From positions 1-56,478 of the forward strand of contig JAHBWA010000050.1 of NCBI GenBank assembly GCA_019637195.1: a DNA stretch of 56,478 nt, given 5' to 3'. How positions within the stretch are numbered: the first letter of the stretch is position 1; each line of letters begins with the position of its first letter. Both the position numbers and the translations under genes were made by a program. The stretch comes from Labilithrix sp. GTDB taxonomy: Bacteria > Myxococcota_A > Polyangia > Polyangiales > Polyangiaceae. Below are positions 1 through 10,227 of the stretch, piece after piece. The notes under the pieces are model-generated. The model had not been told where the DNA came from, ran no database searches, and saw only the letters and a list, made by a program, of their open reading frames with translations.

Positions 1-170
1 ATCGCCGCGAACACCCCGGCAATCGCGAGCGGCAACACCGCGAAGTCCGGAAATCCCGACACTGGGAGGACGAACGTGGATCCCGCGTCCATCGGGGCCG
101 GCCCCCACGCGAGCGCGCGGGCGAGCACCCCCGCAGCGGCCGCGAGGAACGCGTGGCCGGCCGCGTGCAT
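1..170 (-). CDS. Membrane protein, N-terminal fragment cut by the window edge
   Basis: Reading leftward from an ATG at 168-170, an open frame runs off the left edge. It begins MHAAGHAFLAAAAGVLARA and continues with a second apolar stretch (FAVLPLAIAGVFAA). The third codon position is almost always G or C, as in the certain genes here, which supports coding. Two apolar segments suggest an integral membrane protein. The frame stays open upstream of the ATG back to about 242, with a GTG at 171-173 and a TTG at 240-242, so the true start may be further right. It is divergent from the sigma factor gene. The family is not recognised because only 56 residues are visible. Confidence 0.45.
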   Translation of the reverse strand, partial: MHAAGHAFLAAAAGVLARALAWGPAPMDAGSTFVLPVSGFPDFAVLPLAIAGVFAA

Positions 171-628
171 CACCGAGCCGACGACGATGGCCGCACCGTG
201 CGAACCGCGAGACCGAACCGCCCGCCAGGTGCGGGCGTACAACGAGTCAGGTGCGGGCGCGCGCGGCACGCAGAGTCACATACATGCGCCGCTGCCTCGG
301 CACCACCGGCGCGGCCCGCCATCGGAGCCCGAGATCCGCTGCGCCCCTGCAAGCAGAGCCATACCCTCGAACAGGAGCCGCCCCTGAGAATGCAACTTGC
401 ACGATTTTTCGGGCGCACACAGGCGGCGGGATCTCGCTACGATGGCGAGTCCCTCCACGGGCGTCCTTCGTCTCCCCGACGTTCCGTGAGCTGCCCTCGG
501 TCTGACTCCGAATCGACCACTTGTCAAAGGCCCACGCGCCCGGCTCCCGATCCATGCCCCGAAGGTCCTCGTCCCCCAAACCCACTCGAGCGACGGAGTC
601 ACGCAACTCCGCCAAGAACGAGGCTGCG
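171..628. other. Divergent intergenic region between a membrane protein gene and the sigma factor gene
   Basis: About 460 bp separate the divergent starts. Part of the left end may be coding if the membrane protein starts upstream of 170. The stretch around 390-410 is the most AT-rich and is where a promoter would be expected. I could not find a -35/-10 pair with acceptable spacing. No RNA gene, repeat or terminator was seen. The frame of the sigma factor is open from 521, but the region before 629 reads as Arg/Ser/Pro-rich sequence typical of non-coding GC-rich DNA. Confidence 0.4.
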
Positions 629-2071
<1,443 letters not shown>

Positions 2072-2116
2072 CACGGCGCGCGCGCTCGGCGCGGCGCTTC
2101 GTCGGCGCGGGCGGAG

Positions 2117-2130
2117 CGGCGGGCCCGCCG
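2117..2130. terminator. Perfect 14-bp GC palindrome between convergent genes
   Basis: The sequence CGGCGGGCCCGCCG reads identically on both strands. It lies in the 100-bp gap between the stops of the convergent sigma factor and carboxylic acid reductase genes. That position suits a bidirectional terminator, but there is no T tract and no loop, so it could equally be a protein-binding site or chance in GC-rich DNA. Confidence 0.25.
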
Positions 2131-2171
2131 AGGCCGGCAGGGACCGCCACACGACAGCGCGACACGACGGC

Positions 2172-5100
2172 TCAACCGGTCATGCGGAGCGGCCGGTCGA
2201 TCACACGCAGCGTCGCGAGGTCGTCGAGCGTCTTGTGGATCAAGGCCTCGCTCACGTGCGGAAAGGCGGCGAAGCTCGGGTCGAGCGCGGCGAGGCGCTC
2301 GCGGAGGCGCTCGCTGCCGAGCCGCGGACGTGGCGCCACGCCCTCTGGCGCCGCCCACGCGTCGAGGATCGCGAGCGGCGAGTGCTGGCGCCGGGCCTCC
2401 GGCAGCGACGTCAGCCGATCGTGGAACAGACGAAACCAGGCGTCGTAGTCCGCGACGCGCCTCACGGGATAGCCGGCGGTCCTCACCCAGTGCACGACGA
2501 CGTCGAGCGAGATCCCGTCGTCGTCGTACGGGTTCACGACGTTGTACGTCGCGTGGCCCCCCGCCTGCCCGGCGCGGCCCACCGACGGCGCCGCGATCGC
2601 GCGCGCCACGACGTCCACGGGCAGCCCGTCGTAGTGCCTCGCCCCGACGGGGACGGCGTCCGCGTAGAACGATCGCGGCGCGAGCTCGGTGTAGACGACG
2701 CCCGCGAGCAGGCGCGTGAAGAAGTCCGGGACGTTGACCTGACCGCGGTACGCGCTGTGCGCCATGATCTCGCTCGGGCGGAACACCAGGACCGGGAGGC
2801 CGAGCTTCTCGTGCGCGTCGCGGAGGAGCACCTCGCTCGCCCACTTGCTCGCGCCGTAGCCGGCGGCGTACCCCGACTCCGTCGGCTTCTCGCGGAAGAG
2901 CGCGCGCACGTCCTCGTCCTCGCCCACGACCCTGCCCGGGCCGCTCCACCCGCTCATCACGCCGACGGTCGATACGTAGGAGAGCGACTTCACCCGGCCG
3001 GCGAGCGCGAAGCGCATGGCCGTCACGGTGCCGAGCACGTTCGGCTCGAAGAGCGCCTCGTAGCCGAGCGCGTGGTTGACGAGCGCGCCGTTGTGCACGA
3101 CGAGATCGACCTCGCGGGAGAGCCGCGCGTAGACGCCGTCCGCGAGGCCGAGGCGCGGCTTCATCAGGTCTCCGGCGAGGACCGCGAGGCGGCCGCCGCG
3201 CGCGAGCTCCTCGAAGCGCTGCGCCAGCGCGGGATCGCTCCGATACGAGCTCGCGAGGCGCTCGAACGCCGCGGAGTCGCTCGAGGCGCGCACGATCGCG
3301 TAGAGCTTCGTGCGCTCGCCCCCGAGCCGCTCGAGGAGCTCGAGCGCGAGGAACCGTCCGAGGAAGCCGTTCGCGCCGGTGAGCAGCGCGACCTCGGCCC
3401 GCGGCGGCAGCGCAGACGGCGGCTCCGCGGCGCGCGCGGACTCGATCTCGGACGGCGCGAGGAGCTTCTCGATCACGAGATCCGCGGCGCGCACCGCCTT
3501 CGCGCCGCTGCCGTGGACGTCGGCGAACGTCACGTTGCGGGCGAGGTTCCCCGCGAGCGCTCCCTCGACGTACTCGACCACCGCCCGCACGCTGCTCGTC
3601 GGATCGAGCAACAGCCCCACCGGCACGCGGACGCCGGTCACGTCGTGGAGCAGGGCCTCGAGCCCGACCGCGCTCAGCGAGTCGCCCCCGAGCTGGATGA
3701 AGCTCTGCTCCGACTGCCGCAGGTCGAGGTCGGCGAGGCCGAGCGTGACGCTCATCGCCCGTCGCACGCGCTCGGCGACCGAGGCGTCGGCGCCCCCGCC
3801 CTTGCCTGCCTCGAGCGCGTACAGCTCCTCGACCTGGGCCCGCTCGATCGCCCCGTAGAGCGCCTCGAGCCGCTCGCCATACCGCGCCTGGAGGCGCGGC
3901 CGTGACTGCTTGTTGCTGTCGGTCAAGAGCCCGCGCTCGACGGTGAAGGGCTCGCGCTCGAGGAGGAAGTCGCGCGGCACCTCGTGGCCGCGGAGGTGCT
4001 CCTCGCGGGCGATCCGGTCGATGTCGCTCCGGACCAGCGCCTTGATCGCCTGATCGTCCGGCTCCATCCCGCGCGCGCGGAGGGCGGCGCTCGCCGCCGC
4101 CACGTCGGGGACGACGACGGCGAGGAGGTACGAGCGGAGCCCGTTGCCGTAGACGTAGATCTGCCGGACGTACGGGCTCCTCGAGGCGAAGAGCCCTTCG
4201 AGCCGCGAGGTCGCGACGAACTCGCCCTGCGAGAGCTTGAGGACGTTCTTCGCGCGATCGATCCAGACGAGGCGGTCCGGTCCGCGCTGCTCGACGATGT
4301 CGCCGGTGTTGAGGTAACCGTCCTCGTCGAAGAGCTGCTTCGTCGCGCGCGCGTTCTTGTAGTAGCCCGGGACGACGAAGCGCGACTTGAGGTGCAGCTC
4401 GCCGCGCGGGAACGGCGCGTCGGTCGTCCGGTAGCCGAGCTCGGGGACGTCGACCAGCCGCCAGTCGAGCCCGAGATCCGCGTCGACGCGATCGTCGAAC
4501 GTCAGCGGGCCCGCCTCGGTGGATCCGTAGACGTCGATCACGGGGACGTCGAAGCACCGCTTGACGAACGCGACGATCTCGGGCGGCGTGGGCGCCGTCC
4601 CGATCATCGCGAGCAGCAGCCGGTCGCCGAGGAACGAGCCGCGCATCTCGGACAGGATCGCCTGGGAGACGCGCTCCCGCTCCGCCTCGTCCGCGCCGCG
4701 CGGCGCGCGCCGGACGAGCTCGCCCTGGTAGTGCTGGAAGATCGTCGCCGCCACGCGCGGGACGAGCATGAGCATCGTCGGGCGCGCGAGCCGGATGTCC
4801 TCGAAGAGGGTCGACATGTCGCTCTTCGCGACGAAGGAGGTCAGGCCGCCACGGACGACGGCGGCCATGATGCCCATGCGCCCGGCCGCGTGGTTGAGCG
4901 GCATGTAGCTCACGGTGATCTGCGCGAGCTCCGGCATCCTCCGGAGCAGCCGCTCCGAGAAGCCCGTCTGCCACAGCTCGCGCAGCAGGCTCTCCGGCAG
5001 CATGGCGCCCTTCGGCGTACCCGTAGATCCGGACGTGTAGACGAGCGACATCAAGGGGTCCGGATCGGGACGGGCCGCCGGCAGCGTCATCGGGACGATC

Positions 5101-5804
5101 CCGCGCTCGATCCCGCGCGCCTCGACGGCGCCGATCGTGAACACCCGCGGCGAAGGCGCCGCGCGCTCGCGGCGCGCGAGCTTGGCGGAGGCGGCGCGAT
5201 CGCCGTCGCGCACGTCGATGACGACGAGGCTCCGCACCGAGGGGCACTGCGGGAGCACCGCGTCGATCGCGTCGAGCTGCTCGACGCTGCACACGAGGCA
5301 GCTCACCTCGGCCTCGCGAAGGATCTGCTCCAGGTCGCCGGGGCTCATGTTCGTCTGGAGGGGCACGGACACGGCGGCGAGACGGAGCGCGGCGAAGTCC
5401 GCGACGACCCAGTCGACGCTCCCGAAGCCGCAGATCCCGACGAACGCTCCCGGCGCGACGAGCGCCTCGTGCGCGAGGCCGCTGGCGAACGCCTCGACGC
5501 GCGCCCAGACCTCGCGGTACGTGACCTTCGCGAGCGCGGGGAGGAGGCGCGCGCCGTCCTCCCCGTCCGGGGCGCGCCGCTCCTCGAAGCACGCGCGATC
5601 TGCGTAGAGCTCGAACGCCTTGGCGACCGTCTCGATCGTGGTCGCGCACCGCTGGATCGCCGCGATCGCGGCCACGTCCGGACGCGCCTCGGCGACCTCG
5701 GGATCGTCTGCGAGGAGCCTCAGCCGCTCGACCGCTCGTCGAACGAGCACGTCGTTCGACAGCTCTGCCTCCGAGTCGGGTCTCTGCTCGTTCGTCGCCG
5801 CCAT
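2172..5804 (-). CDS. car: Carboxylic acid reductase (adenylation-carrier-thioester reductase)
   Basis: The family reduces a carboxylic acid to the aldehyde with ATP and NADPH through an enzyme-bound thioester. The N-terminus (RLRLLADDPEVAEARPD then ETVAKAFELYADRACF) matches the CAR family start. The adenylation domain carries the P-loop-like motif YTSGSTGTPKGAML at about 255-269 and YGSTEAGPLTFDD. The carrier domain has LGGDSLSA with phosphopantetheine serine near 709. The reductase domain has the Rossmann motif TGANGFLGRF near 807-816 and the catalytic pair YGASKWASE (Tyr-x3-Lys). The length of 1,210 residues fits CARs of about 1,170-1,190. The ATG at 5804 gives the expected N-terminus. No phosphopantetheinyl transferase or aldehyde-using gene is adjacent, so the substrate cannot be read from context. 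Convergent with the sigma factor gene. Confidence 0.9.
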   Translation of the reverse strand: MAATNEQRPDSEAELSNDVLVRRAVERLRLLADDPEVAEARPDVAAIAAIQRCATTIETVAKAFELYADRACFEERRAPDGEDGARLLPALAKVTYREVWARVEAFASGLAHEALVAPGAFVGICGFGSVDWVVADFAALRLAAVSVPLQTNMSPGDLEQILREAEVSCLVCSVEQLDAIDAVLPQCPSVRSLVVIDVRDGDRAASAKLARRERAAPSPRVFTIGAVEARGIERGIVPMTLPAARPDPDPLMSLVYTSGSTGTPKGAMLPESLLRELWQTGFSERLLRRMPELAQITVSYMPLNHAAGRMGIMAAVVRGGLTSFVAKSDMSTLFEDIRLARPTMLMLVPRVAATIFQHYQGELVRRAPRGADEAERERVSQAILSEMRGSFLGDRLLLAMIGTAPTPPEIVAFVKRCFDVPVIDVYGSTEAGPLTFDDRVDADLGLDWRLVDVPELGYRTTDAPFPRGELHLKSRFVVPGYYKNARATKQLFDEDGYLNTGDIVEQRGPDRLVWIDRAKNVLKLSQGEFVATSRLEGLFASRSPYVRQIYVYGNGLRSYLLAVVVPDVAAASAALRARGMEPDDQAIKALVRSDIDRIAREEHLRGHEVPRDFLLEREPFTVERGLLTDSNKQSRPRLQARYGERLEALYGAIERAQVEELYALEAGKGGGADASVAERVRRAMSVTLGLADLDLRQSEQSFIQLGGDSLSAVGLEALLHDVTGVRVPVGLLLDPTSSVRAVVEYVEGALAGNLARNVTFADVHGSGAKAVRAADLVIEKLLAPSEIESARAAEPPSALPPRAEVALLTGANGFLGRFLALELLERLGGERTKLYAIVRASSDSAAFERLASSYRSDPALAQRFEELARGGRLAVLAGDLMKPRLGLADGVYARLSREVDLVVHNGALVNHALGYEALFEPNVLGTVTAMRFALAGRVKSLSYVSTVGVMSGWSGPGRVVGEDEDVRALFREKPTESGYAAGYGASKWASEVLLRDAHEKLGLPVLVFRPSEIMAHSAYRGQVNVPDFFTRLLAGVVYTELAPRSFYADAVPVGARHYDGLPVDVVARAIAAPSVGRAGQAGGHATYNVVNPYDDDGISLDVVVHWVRTAGYPVRRVADYDAWFRLFHDRLTSLPEARRQHSPLAILDAWAAPEGVAPRPRLGSERLRERLAALDPSFAAFPHVSEALIHKTLDDLATLRVIDRPLRMTG

Positions 5805-5951
5805 GGGATCGTCCTAGGGACCCCGGCGATCCCGTCAAGCTCGCGCAGAGATCGCCCGCGCGACGACGGCGCGCGCGTACGCCACAGAGACCGAAGGGGA
5901 GCGGCACGCGCGCGTGGCGCCCGGCAGAGCTCGCGAAGGACGGCTGGGGTC

Positions 5952-6245
5952 TCAGCTCGCGTCGGCGACGATCGCGGCCCACTCCGCGGGCAACACGCCC
6001 TCGTCCAGCTCGAGGACGCTGACGATCTCGCGGAGGCGCTGCTTCTCGCGATCGGACACCACGCCGTCGGCGATCGTGATCTTCCAGGTCGTCTGGACGA
6101 AGTCCTCGAAGACCTCCTTGATCTCGCCCTCGCCGAGCACGTTCGACGCGAGGTAGGCCTTGAGCTCGGCGCGCTCGGCGTCCTCGGCGACGGCGTCCGA
6201 GAAGATGCGCGCGAGCATGCCCTTTAGCTTTCGCTTGGGGTCCAT
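5952..6245 (-). CDS. Small TerB-like helical protein
   Basis: A 97-residue soluble protein starting MDPKRKLKGMLARIF. The segment ITIADGVVSDREKQRLREI, followed by LELDEG, resembles the acidic helix-loop motif of TerB-like (tellurite resistance/COG3793-type) domains, where D-G-x-x-x-x-x-E repeats bind metal or partner proteins. The frame is open back to 6389, but the upstream part is Arg-rich with poor codon bias, so the ATG at 6245 is chosen. It is 147 bp upstream of the carboxylic acid reductase gene in the same orientation and could be cotranscribed, though no functional link is visible. Family assignment is by motif shape only. Confidence 0.65.
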   Translation of the reverse strand: MDPKRKLKGMLARIFSDAVAEDAERAELKAYLASNVLGEGEIKEVFEDFVQTTWKITIADGVVSDREKQRLREIVSVLELDEGVLPAEWAAIVADAS

Positions 6246-6684
6246 CGGTCGCCGAAAAGTAGCATCGTTACCGCGTGGTCGCGTGCGCCCGGACCGGGCG
6301 AAGAAAAGGAAGGGAAGGAGCGCACCTTCCATGACGTAGAAGCTCACCGTCCGCCGCCTCTCCTTCCTTACTTCGGGACGGCCGCTCACCCTTCACCACT
6401 TTCTTCAATAGATTCTTTATCTTTCCGAGCATCGCTCGCTCGATCAGCGCAGAGCACACATTCACGTTGCGTGTGTGCTTCTGTATGTTAGATCGAATCC
6501 CGTCTCGTCGCCGAGCTCCTCCTCCTCCCGTCCCCTCCCTCGGCCGTCGCGGCCCTCCCAGGCCGTCCAGACGCCGCGCTCCGCGCGAGACACCTAACTC
6601 CCGCCGCCCGCCGCGCCCCCTCCAGCGCCGCGGTCGGGTGCGCTCGTTCGCCGTTCACGTGTCCCCAGAAGGAGACCCTTTCCC
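6246..6684. other. AT-richer divergent intergenic region with a long pyrimidine-rich leader
   Basis: About 440 bp lie between the divergent TerB-like and protease genes. Positions 6360-6500 are near 50 percent AT, the most AT-rich stretch noticed in the window, so promoters are expected here. A weak rightward candidate is TTGCGT (6467-6472) with TTAGAT (6488-6493), but the spacer is only 15 bp. Positions 6500-6660 form a C/T-rich leader for the protease gene. A leftward 54-codon frame at 6268-6432 begins MLGKIKNLLKKVVKGE, a basic amphipathic stretch. Its codon use differs from real genes here and it has no clear ribosome site, so it is not called as a gene. Confidence 0.45.
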
Positions 6685-7956
6685 ATGCGATTCGATCTTG
6701 CCCGCCGCTCGCTCCTCGCCGCGCTCCTGGCCGTCGGCACCACCTTCGGCGCGGGCTGCTCGCTCGCGGGTGACGACGCCGACGACGAGGAGACGGGCGC
6801 GAGCGACGACGCGATCGTCGACATCGACAACTCCCGCGTGAAGCGCCAGTCGATCGGCAACTGCTGGCTGTACGCCACGGCGAGCTGGGCGGAGTCGCTC
6901 GCGATGCAGGTGTCCGGCACGCGCGAGCTGAACATGAGCGAGTCGTACTGGACCTACTGGCACTGGTTCGATCAGATCGCGAACGGCGCGGTCTCGAGCG
7001 AGATCCAGACCGGCGGCTGGTACTCGACGGCCGCCGAGATCATCACCCGCTACGGCATCGTCAACGAGGGTTCCTTCATCCCGTCGGAGGCGAACGACGA
7101 GATGTCGCTCCGCCAGAGCTCGGCGCTCAAGAAGATCAACGCGTCGATCAAGAGCGGCGCGCTGTCGACGCCCGAGGCGCGCCGCGATCGCGCGCTGGTC
7201 CGCAAGGAGCTCGACAAGGCCTTCGAGCTCGCGCCGAACGTCGTGACGCAGCTGAACCGCGTCTTCGGCGCCGGCGTCGTGCGCACCCTCGACAAGAGCA
7301 CCGTCAGCACGCGCTTCACGTCGATCAAGCGCGCCGCGGACATCAAGGTTCGCCTGCGCGACCCGCAGACGAAGGAGCCCGTGACCGCGAACCTCCAGGA
7401 CGCCCTCGGTACGCGCACGTCGACCTGGAGCAACTACCGCAGCGGGCGGTACGCCTGGCAGCCGGCCAGCTACCCGTGGTCGCCGTCGTCGCGTCGCTCG
7501 ATGCTCACGCGGCTCCAGCGCGCGATGCACGACGGGCAGCCGGTCATCATGTCCTGGTACGTCGACTTCAACGCGCTCGACGCGCAGGGCCGGTTCGCGG
7601 CGCCCCCCGCGACGCCGGGCCGCCAGGGCGGCCACATGGTCGTCGTCGAGGACTACCAGATCAACGAGGTGCCCGGCTTCGGCACGCTCAAGGTCGGCGT
7701 GAAGGAGACGCGACCCGAGGCGCTCGCCGCGGCGCTGTCGCCCTCGGCGAAGATCGAGCTCATTCGCGTGAAGAACTCGTGGGGCAGCTTCCGCCCCGAC
7801 CGCGAGTTCGTCCTCCCGGGCTTCCACGATCTCTACATGGATTACCTCGACGGCCCGATCCAGCAGTGCACCCAGAAGGACGACGACACCGGCAGCACCG
7901 ACAACTGCTGGGACGCCACCCCGCTGAACGACTTCATTTTCCCTCCCGGCTACTGA
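6685..7956 (+). CDS. C1-family (papain/bleomycin hydrolase-like) cysteine peptidase lipoprotein
   Basis: This is a 423-residue exported protein. Its signal peptide ends in a lipobox (TFGAGC, Cys25), so it is probably membrane anchored by lipid and acts outside the cytoplasm. The active-site block QSIGNCWLYATASWAES supplies oxyanion Gln55 and nucleophile Cys60. His317 lies in GGHMVVVEDY and Asn364 in RVKNSWG, completing a papain triad. The large insert between Cys and His and the SESYWTYWHWFDQI segment recall the bleomycin hydrolase/PepC branch more than classical papain. There is almost no propeptide between the lipobox and the catalytic Cys. AGAAGGAGA at 6667-6675 is a good ribosome-binding site. 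Substrate unknown; a role in extracellular protein breakdown is an inference. Confidence 0.85.
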   Translation: MRFDLARRSLLAALLAVGTTFGAGCSLAGDDADDEETGASDDAIVDIDNSRVKRQSIGNCWLYATASWAESLAMQVSGTRELNMSESYWTYWHWFDQIANGAVSSEIQTGGWYSTAAEIITRYGIVNEGSFIPSEANDEMSLRQSSALKKINASIKSGALSTPEARRDRALVRKELDKAFELAPNVVTQLNRVFGAGVVRTLDKSTVSTRFTSIKRAADIKVRLRDPQTKEPVTANLQDALGTRTSTWSNYRSGRYAWQPASYPWSPSSRRSMLTRLQRAMHDGQPVIMSWYVDFNALDAQGRFAAPPATPGRQGGHMVVVEDYQINEVPGFGTLKVGVKETRPEALAAALSPSAKIELIRVKNSWGSFRPDREFVLPGFHDLYMDYLDGPIQQCTQKDDDTGSTDNCWDATPLNDFIFPPGY

Positions 7957-7990
7957 TCCCCGCCCGCGGATCGCGGTACGATTCCACGCT

Positions 7991-8653
7991 GTGCGACTGG
8001 GCCTGATCGGCGACGTACACGCGGAAGACGCCCACCTGAGGATCACGCTCGACGCGTTCCGCGAGGCACGCGTCGAGCGCGTTTTGTGCACCGGCGATCT
8101 CGTCGACGGGCCCGGCGACGTCGATCGCGCCTGCGCGCTGCTCCGCGAGGCGGACGCGGTCGTCGTCCGCGGCAACCACGATCGCTGGATCCGCGCCGAC
8201 GAGATGCGGAGGCTCCCGCACGCCCACGCGATGACCGCGCTCGCGGTCGACACGATCGCGCAGCTCAAGGGGTTGCCGCCGACCGCGTCGCTGGAGCTCC
8301 CCGGCGGCGGGACGCTGCTGCTCTGCCACGGCGTCGGCCCGAACGACATGCAGCGCCTCCTGCCGGAGGATCGAGGCTACGCGCTCTCGTCCAACGACGA
8401 GCTCCTGGCGGTCCTCTTCGACCCGCGCGTCCGCGTGATGGTCGCGGGGCACACGCACCGGCAGATGCTCCGGCGCTTCGAGCGCGGCCACGGCAAGGCG
8501 CCGCTCGTCGTGGTCAACCCGGGGACGCTGGCCCGCGAGGACGAGCCGGGGTTCGCGGTCCTCGACGTCGCCGACGACGGCGCGGGACGCGTCGACTTTC
8601 ATCGGATCGGCGGAGGCGGGAGGGTCACGCAGACGTCGTCGGCGCTGCTTTGA
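7991..8653 (+). CDS. Calcineurin-like metallophosphoesterase (YfcE/Mre11 superfamily)
   Basis: A 220-residue cytoplasmic phosphoesterase with all the metal-binding motifs in order: GDVH (Asp8, His10), GDLVDG (Asp36), GNHDR (Asn62, His63), LCHG near 113 and GHTHR near 155. Proteins of this size with GHTHR belong to the YfcE-like branch, which hydrolyses phosphodiesters or phosphomonoesters. The physiological substrate is not predictable. The start is GTG 7991, 34 bp after the protease stop, so the two may be cotranscribed. It converges on dacB with a gap of only 33 bp. Confidence 0.85.
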   Translation: MRLGLIGDVHAEDAHLRITLDAFREARVERVLCTGDLVDGPGDVDRACALLREADAVVVRGNHDRWIRADEMRRLPHAHAMTALAVDTIAQLKGLPPTASLELPGGGTLLLCHGVGPNDMQRLLPEDRGYALSSNDELLAVLFDPRVRVMVAGHTHRQMLRRFERGHGKAPLVVVNPGTLAREDEPGFAVLDVADDGAGRVDFHRIGGGGRVTQTSSALL

Positions 8654-8686
8654 CGGCCTCGGGCCGAGCGCGAGCGCGCGCCGGCG

Positions 8687-10156
8687 CTACTTCCACTGCC
8701 GCTGGTAGATGAGCTCGACGAGCTTGTCGGCGGCCATGCGCGCCGACGCCGCGTGCCCCGAGACGCGGTTGAAGAGGACCGAGAAGGCGATCGTGCTCTT
8801 GCCCGGCGGCCCGAGGACGTAACCCGAGAGCGCGATCGCGTCGTCGAGCGTGCCGGTCTTGGCGCGCACCGCCCGCCGCGCGCGCGTGTTGCGGAACCGC
8901 TTGTGGAGCGTGCCGTCGACGCCGCCGATGGCGAGCTGCGCGACGAACTCGTTCTTCATCGACGAGTCCTGCCAGCAGTGCCGGAGCAGCTTCGCCGTGC
9001 TGAACGCCGTCGTGCGGTTCGAGTCGAAGAGGCCCGACCCGTTCTTGACGACCACGCCGCCGTCGCCGAGGTCGTTCTTGACCAGCCACGCGCTGATGGC
9101 GTCGGCGGCGTCCTGGCTCTTCGCCGGGCGGGAGCGCTCGCCGGAGATCGACTTGAAGATCATCTCGGCGTAGAAGTTGTCGCTGTTCTTCCCGAGGGCG
9201 TAGAGCAGCGTGGAGAGCGGCTCCGACTCGTGACGAGCGAGCACGCTGCCCTTCTCGCCGCTTCCGAGCTTGACGTCGCCGCCGACCTTGACGCCTTGCT
9301 CCTCGAGGATCGCCTTCAGCGCGTAGCCGGCGAGGAGGCGCGGGTCGTCGACGCGGCGCGTGTAGCGCACCAGCTTGGCGTCGGCGCCCACCGCGCCCGA
9401 GAGCTTCGCCGAGAGGCGCTTGCCGTTCGGGGAGAGGGCGAGCACGACGGCGTCCGCGCCGTCTTCGCCCGTCTTGACCGCGCCGTCGACGTCGACGAAG
9501 CCGGGCGGATCGAACCACGAGACCGCGGACTGGCCCACGCTGGTCGGACGGATGGCCAGCGTGACGGTGTTGCCGTTGAGCGCGACGGCGCTCACGGGCG
9601 CGCGGAACGCCGCCCACTCGTTCGGCTGCTGCTCGAACGCCGGCGGCGTCGTCTGCTCGTCGAAGAACTTCTGCTCGACGAAGATGTCGCCGTCGATCCG
9701 CCGCACGCCGCGCGCCTTGAGCTCGGCGACCATCTGCCAGAGGTCGCGCGTGCGCAGCGACGGATCGCCGTGCCCGCGGATGACGAGGCTCGACACGTTG
9801 TTTCCGTTGATCGATCCGCTGAGCGTCGTCTGGTAGCGGTGCGTCCCCTTGAGCAGCGCGAGGGCGCCGGCCGCGGTGTAGAGCTTCGCGTTGGACGCCG
9901 GGTTCAAGACGACGTGCTCACCCGACTGGGCGAGGATGTTCCCGTTGTCGGCGTCCATGACGACGACGCCGATCTGCGCGTCCTTGAGCGCGCGGTCGTT
10001 GACGAGCGCGCGGACGGCGGCCTCGAGCTCGGGGGCGCGGCCCTCGCTCGCGGCCGCCGGGGCGGGCGTCGTCTGCGAGCGGGCGCTCCCGCCGCCGCCC
10101 GAGAGGACCAGCAGCGAGGCGGCGAGACCGAGGAAGAGACGTCGTACGGCGCACAT
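8687..10156 (-). CDS. dacB: D-alanyl-D-alanine carboxypeptidase/endopeptidase, PBP4 type (peptidase S13)
   Basis: It cleaves the terminal D-Ala or D-Ala-mDAP crosslinks of peptidoglycan in the periplasm. A 489-residue precursor starts with a signal peptide (RRLFLGLAASLLVLSGGGG). The penicillin-binding motifs are complete: Ser88-Asn-Ala-Lys91 (PASNAKLYTAAG), Ser325-Asp-Asn327 (GKNSDNFYAEM) and Lys433-Thr-Gly435 (RAKTGTLDDA). The long insert between SxxK and SxN matches class C low-molecular-mass PBPs of the PBP4/DacB family, which are about 480 residues. The frame is open back to 10459, but the Arg-rich upstream stretch lies over the neighbouring gene, so ATG 10156 is chosen. It is 71 bp downstream of the GST gene in the same orientation. 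Confidence 0.92.
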   Translation of the reverse strand: MCAVRRLFLGLAASLLVLSGGGGSARSQTTPAPAAASEGRAPELEAAVRALVNDRALKDAQIGVVVMDADNGNILAQSGEHVVLNPASNAKLYTAAGALALLKGTHRYQTTLSGSINGNNVSSLVIRGHGDPSLRTRDLWQMVAELKARGVRRIDGDIFVEQKFFDEQTTPPAFEQQPNEWAAFRAPVSAVALNGNTVTLAIRPTSVGQSAVSWFDPPGFVDVDGAVKTGEDGADAVVLALSPNGKRLSAKLSGAVGADAKLVRYTRRVDDPRLLAGYALKAILEEQGVKVGGDVKLGSGEKGSVLARHESEPLSTLLYALGKNSDNFYAEMIFKSISGERSRPAKSQDAADAISAWLVKNDLGDGGVVVKNGSGLFDSNRTTAFSTAKLLRHCWQDSSMKNEFVAQLAIGGVDGTLHKRFRNTRARRAVRAKTGTLDDAIALSGYVLGPPGKSTIAFSVLFNRVSGHAASARMAADKLVELIYQRQWK

Positions 10157-10227
10157 CGACGAGGTTCTTACTCCGGGGAGCGCGGCGACCACAAGCCGCG
10201 CGACGCGCCCGCCGGCCTCGGCGGGCC

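Noticed and set aside
6481..6510. tRNA-like T-loop sequence (GATCGAATCC)
   Set aside because: The arms do not pair and no acceptor, D or anticodon stem could be built around it.
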